Shown in pieces: positions 60,018 through 64,000 of a DNA stretch of 64,000 nucleotides (position 1 is its first letter; each line of letters starts with the position of its first letter). The DNA is from Lucifuga dentata (taxonomy: Eukaryota > Chordata > Actinopteri > Ophidiiformes > Bythitidae). The stretch spans positions 248,001-312,000 of the forward strand of contig VXCM01000270.1 in NCBI GenBank assembly GCA_014773175.1, read 5' to 3'. The translations under genes were made by a program, and so were the position numbers. The notes below the pieces were generated by a model, which was not told where the DNA came from, ran no database searches, and saw only the letters and a list, made by a program, of their open reading frames with translations.

Positions 60018-60816
60018 CTGGAGTAAGACGGAAGACGAGGATTCACACATTGGAATGAAGCATTCATATTTCAAAGCAGGAAATAACTACTTAAAATATA
60101 ACCCTTCGATGCTCTTTGAAGCTTACCATACATTTGCAGATTGTAGGCAGTGATCCCTGTGTCACCTCCTACCACGTTAAATGAGATCCAGCAGTCGTTC
60201 TCAGTCTTCAGGGTGCATTGCATAGAAGAGCTCCTGTCATAATCTGTCAGGATATGTGAACATACATATCTATAAGGAAGGGATGAAGACATGAATCCAT
60301 CCTATATCATCTTCCCTCTTGACATTGTGGTAGAATGTAAGAGGATCTGCTCACCTCTGTTGTGCTGTCAGTGTGATTTCCATATCAAACGTTACAATCT
60401 GGTGTGTGTTCATGTGTGTGCCGATGCCACACCATTGTATTTCACATCTGAAGCCTGAAAATCCTCATAGATAATCAGATATACCTCTCAGCTTGCACAA
60501 GTATAGCGGGTTCAAAATAATCTCTTCTATAAAGGAACCCGAGGTCCTTGGCTATTCACATGCACCACAATAGCCCTGCCTGTACGACAAGGTAAATAAT
60601 ATGTTCCCCATTGTCGAGTGTGGGCTAAATGGACATGGATGGTGTTGTGTTAGAGAGGGGACGCGAGCATCAGAGGGACACCTGAGTCGATGCGGGTCAG
60701 AATTCCTCCAAATCTCTGACCCATGGGGAAACTTAGCACGGCATTATGTTGATGTCACGATCAAAAGCATAGAGCAAACTCAGAGACAACAGACATTTAC
60801 AGTACAGGCTGAACAT

Positions 60817-60864
<48 letters not shown>

Positions 60865-63800
60865 CTTAGAGCCCGGCCTACGTGGACTCTTTGTTGTAAA
60901 TCAATCCACTGCTTCTATCTAAACATATACAATAAAAATTCTTCCAGAAGGTTCTTCCACGCTTGATTGTCATGTGACCTCATTTCAACAAATGAGGCAA
61001 AACGATCTGAGGCCTCGTTTATGGTTTATGCTCATGCATGCTTTAGTTTAGTGTTGCTAGCTAAAACAGAAAGTTTTATTTCCTGGTGGACACAACCTGA
61101 AAATACATACAAGATTTAGTTTTCATTTTGCTGGGTAAAAAAATTCCAATCAGAAACTTCTATAGACTTGAAACTTAGCTGAGAGAGATATTGAAGATTT
61201 GGTCACCCTTTGTGTTATCAGTGTTTTGGTTTTGCCGCATGGTAAGCAGATATTATTTTGAAATTCTCTCTCTTGTTCCATGGAAGCTCTGACATCTGAT
61301 TTAATGTTAAAAAGTTTTGCATTTCCCTGCCTTGTTATCAAAAAATCAAACCCAGAAGACAGCAATAAGAAAACATGGTGGTGGAAAAAGTTGATGTGCA
61401 TTTGTTTTTGTGTGGGTTTATTTTCTTTTTTTTTTTGCATCACACAGGTTGCTGTTTGGCGGCCATCCCTTAATTCTCAGATGCTGGATGTTTCCCCACA
61501 GTTATCGATGCACGTGGAATGGAAGCAAGTTTCAAGTCTTTGCTAGTTCATTTTCATAATCTACTGGCATGACCTGTAATCAGTGACTGCCTTTAAGGTC
61601 AGAAATCAGTCTGAAAACACGTGGTGTGCTTTGGACAATAGTCAACAGTAATTTAAAGTGTATGTGAGTTGTAATTAATGGGCTAACATGTTCAAAACTC
61701 CTTATATGGTCCTTTAACTTGAATGATTACACGTTCTTGCTTGCAGTGAACTTTTTTTTTTTTTTTTTTTTTTTGTATTTTTTTGAGGTTATGAAACCTG
61801 CATATTCTGCAGGTTTATGCAAATTCTAAAGTGGATGACTTGAAGATACATGTTTTTCCCTGACAACAGCATTAAGATAATTATTTCAAAGTTCAGAAAA
61901 GAAGCAAAATATATTCCATAATTCCATAATTACTCAGGAATTACATCTTATATTTCAAACAACACTGGTAGTGTCAAATTCCCTACAGAACAGGAGAATC
62001 ATTTACCTGCTGTTTTGTTGATGGAAATTTTCGGAACGCTGCACTTTTGCACACACACCTCCGTGCCACCTTTTGCTTGGAGGTGGCACTCTACACAGGT
62101 CCTGGTGATCAAACAAGCAGGAAAAACAAAAGTTGGGTTTTGCTTTGAGATGGCGCCTCGTGGGAGAGTAAGATTTAACGAGGCTTCAGTCGCTGAAACA
62201 GTAGCAGAGAGGAATCGCAGTCACTTATCAGAGTTTTCCCAGGGCTTTGCTCACTCTTTATCTCCCTATAACAGTGGTATCAAATGCACTAGCCCTGACA
62301 GCTGCCCTACAATGGGGAAAGGAAATCTTTTAGTGCTGTGTTGGGGACATTAGTTGCCTTTTGATGTCATCTGGAAGGTGTAGACAAATGTGGACAAGAG
62401 GCTGAGAACACGATATGCCCAGACTTAAAAGAACAGACAGATCATGTGGCTTAATCTTATATCATTGCATTAAAGGAAAAACAATTCCAGAGGTAAAGCA
62501 GACAAAAAACTCCATGTTACACCCTTATTCACCTCTAATGGTATGAAGGCGTTCTCACCTCGCAGAGGTACAGGTGTCTCCACATGTCGGACACTTCTCA
62601 CACTTGTCCCCAGAAGCTCCGGGTACAGAGCAGACACACCGGCCACACTCGCATTTCCCCCGGTTGCTGCAGAGAGTGCCATCCCCTGACATGCATGCCT
62701 CAGCACTGATGCTGCAGTTACAGTATTCTCCCGTCCAACCGCTGTGACAGTGACACTCCCCACAGTCACACTCTCCGTGGCCTATGAAAGAATACGCCGG
62801 ATTACGCAAGGGTCGCCATTAAAAACGCATGTATTATTCACAGCAGCCTTATGAGATGAGTCACCTCCACAGAGCTCCCCGCGGAAGCGAACACAGGAGT
62901 AATTGTCACACTCGCAGTAGGGTCCGTAGATGCGGCCGAAGCTGGACGCATGACACACACACTGACCGCAGTAGCACTCGCCCTGACCGCTGCATAACTC
63001 AGCCTCTTCTGTGGCCAGGCAGTTACTCATCAAAGATCTTTCCTCATTGCATTCACACTGCGCTCCTAAGAAGCCTGGCTGACACACACACACGCCACAC
63101 TGGAAGGCTCCTTGGCCTGGGGTGCAGCGGCTGCTGTTTGTCTCGGGAGGCTGCAAACAGTCGCAGGAGCAAAGAGACTCCAAATCCACCTCCAAACTGT
63201 CCTGGAAGCCCACAGATTTCATGGAGAAGTGCCGCTCACCCGACAGGCATCCTGTCAGCTCCACGGACACGTTGAACACTACCTGAGCAGCAGAGGGGAG
63301 GTTAAGGAAAACTTTGTTCATTCTCAAATGTAAAAATACAGAAGAGGTACATTTTGGTACTAAAAAGTACATTTTTCACAGGTGTACCACAACAGGTATG
63401 TACCACAGATGCAGAAGATTGATCCATCATAAAGGTACATGTAAGTAACGTCAGATAGTTTATTGAATTGAAGGTACGCTAGCTTATGGCCAAGGTGGTT
63501 AAAGAGTTTGCTCTTCATTCTAGAGGACCAGGGTTCAATTCCCAGTAGCTTTGCTTGGTCCAGTTGAACCCAATTGGTATTGCTGGCAGATGGAAAACCA
63601 GCAAGAGATCATGCCTTGTTGCACTAGTGATTACACTTTGGTCTGTATCCTCTCAAGACTGGATTAGTTAGTAGCAACACAGGCAGCAGTATAACGGGAC
63701 TTGACCATTCCAGAATGGGAGAAAATTGGTCCCTTTGGGTAAACAGTTGTACATTTGAAGGTACAAATATAAGTGCATACTCAAGATTACCTATTTCTAC

Positions 63801-63972
63801 GATAGCACAATTTAGAGGCAAAAACAACCCCACACACCGTGTCTCCAGGTTTGATGTTGGAGCAGCGTTTTTGGTTAGGGAGGACTGTCCCATTCGGGCA
63901 GATAGTTGTGAAGGACATCTGGAGCTCCTCTGTATCTCCAAGGACTTCCAATTCAATCTCTGAACGCAGTTC
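59658..63972 (-). CDS. itgb6: itgb6, integrin beta-6; 3' part, seven exons to the stop codon
   Basis: Beta subunit of the epithelial alpha-V/beta-6 integrin, which in mammals binds RGD in latent TGF-beta and fibronectin. Exons: 63838-63972, 62865-63282, 62559-62781, 62007-62101, 60127-60243, 59851-60017, 59658-59735; 1233 nt, 410 residues plus stop, frame kept. The tail [20 protein letters not shown] then TFKNVTY matches beta-6 best, as does the position next to pla2r1. The headpiece (PSI, beta-I domain) is beyond base 64000. Beta-3 or beta-5 are the alternatives; both fit the tail end and the synteny less well. Confidence 0.92.
60127..62101 (-). CDS. itgb6: itgb6 exons: beta-tail domain
   Basis: Exons 62007-62101 ([27 protein letters not shown]) and 60127-60243 ([20 protein letters not shown]). 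The acceptor of the second exon is placed at 60245-60244 (..cctgacag), because the apparently good acceptor 26 bases earlier breaks frame, while this one restores the usual Cys spacing of beta subunits. The 1.76-kb intron between them holds an ATG microsatellite and part of a repeated element. Confidence 0.87.
60817..60864. repeat. (ATG)n microsatellite
   Basis: Sixteen ATG units in the itgb6 beta-tail intron. Confidence 0.95.
61500..61717 (+). mobile_element. MITE-like element, copy 7 (partial)
   Basis: Only the last 200 or so bp are recognisable: TTTCAAGTCT..., then TATGGTCCTTTAA. Orientation B, in the itgb6 beta-tail intron. Upstream sequence to about 61060 may be a diverged remainder. 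Confidence 0.5.
62559..63972 (-). CDS. itgb6: itgb6 exons: end of hybrid/PSI-side leg and integrin EGF repeats
   Basis: Exon 63838-63972 encodes [12 protein letters not shown] and [13 protein letters not shown]. Exon 62865-63282 starts [12 protein letters not shown] and carries [10 protein letters not shown] and then I-EGF repeats with the GxCxCGxCxC pattern ([19 protein letters not shown]). Exon 62559-62781 continues with [26 protein letters not shown] and [11 protein letters not shown]. These Cys-rich repeats form the lower leg of the beta subunit and transmit activation. All three donors and acceptors are canonical. Confidence 0.92.
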
Positions 63973-64000
63973 CTGGAAGACAGTACATGTACATACATAT

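Noticed and set aside
60244..60269. Alternative itgb6 acceptor at 60271-60270 adding 26 bases
   Set aside because: It breaks frame with the preceding exon; the acceptor at 60245-60244 restores phase and the Cys spacing of the beta-tail.
62829..63275. 148-residue plus-strand open frame
   Set aside because: Antisense shadow of the Cys-rich itgb6 exon.
1..64000. tRNA, rRNA, CRISPR, bacterial operons or viral genes
   Set aside because: No cloverleaf, repeat-spacer array or prokaryotic gene layout seen; the window is vertebrate nuclear DNA throughout.

Overview
This is nuclear DNA of a bony fish, most likely a spiny-rayed (percomorph) teleost, although the sequence alone does not fix the species. 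The evidence is intron-rich vertebrate genes with short introns, many CA/GATA/ATG microsatellites, Tc1/mariner-type and LINE fragments, and several N-joined assembly gaps. Three genes lie head to tail on the minus strand, so transcription runs from high to low coordinates: itgb6 (3' part only, 63972 to 59658), then pla2r1 (complete, 58477 to 31601), then ly75/DEC-205 (28413 to 361, complete except for its last exon). The same order, ITGB6-PLA2R1-LY75, is found in human 2q24.

I rebuilt the exons by hand from translated homology, GT/AG borders and reading-frame phase. Every junction listed keeps frame. pla2r1 has 30 coding exons and 1502 residues: signal peptide, cysteine-rich ricin-type domain, fibronectin type II domain, eight C-type lectin-like domains (CTLDs), one membrane helix and a short tail. 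ly75 has 34 exons in the window (about 1691 residues): signal peptide, CysR, FN2 and ten CTLDs. Its membrane/tail exon lies beyond base 1. itgb6 contributes seven exons (410 residues): the end of the extracellular leg, integrin EGF repeats, beta-tail, membrane helix and cytoplasmic tail.

ly75 and pla2r1 are tandem paralogues of the mannose-receptor family with nearly the same exon sizes and phases through the shared domains. Both encode large endocytic type I membrane receptors. LY75 is an antigen-uptake receptor of dendritic cells and thymic epithelium, and PLA2R1 binds secreted phospholipases A2. Integrin beta-6 pairs with alpha-V on epithelia.

Non-coding DNA holds: a MITE-like family with TTAAAGGACCATACC termini present seven times in both orientations; a Tc1-like MITE; a degenerate mariner transposase end; a LINE tail flanked by a 12-bp target-site duplication; an element with AGGGTTGCCACC ends carrying two perfect hairpins; and a 134-bp imperfect inverted repeat in the last ly75 intron of the window. 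Points most worth a second look are three short, stop-free, frame-preserving introns, a GC-AG intron and a ten-glycine microsatellite expansion in ly75, altered NPxY motifs in the itgb6 and pla2r1 tails, and three places where about 62-66 bp are duplicated on both sides of a single N, which look like assembly artefacts. I found no new multi-gene system here.
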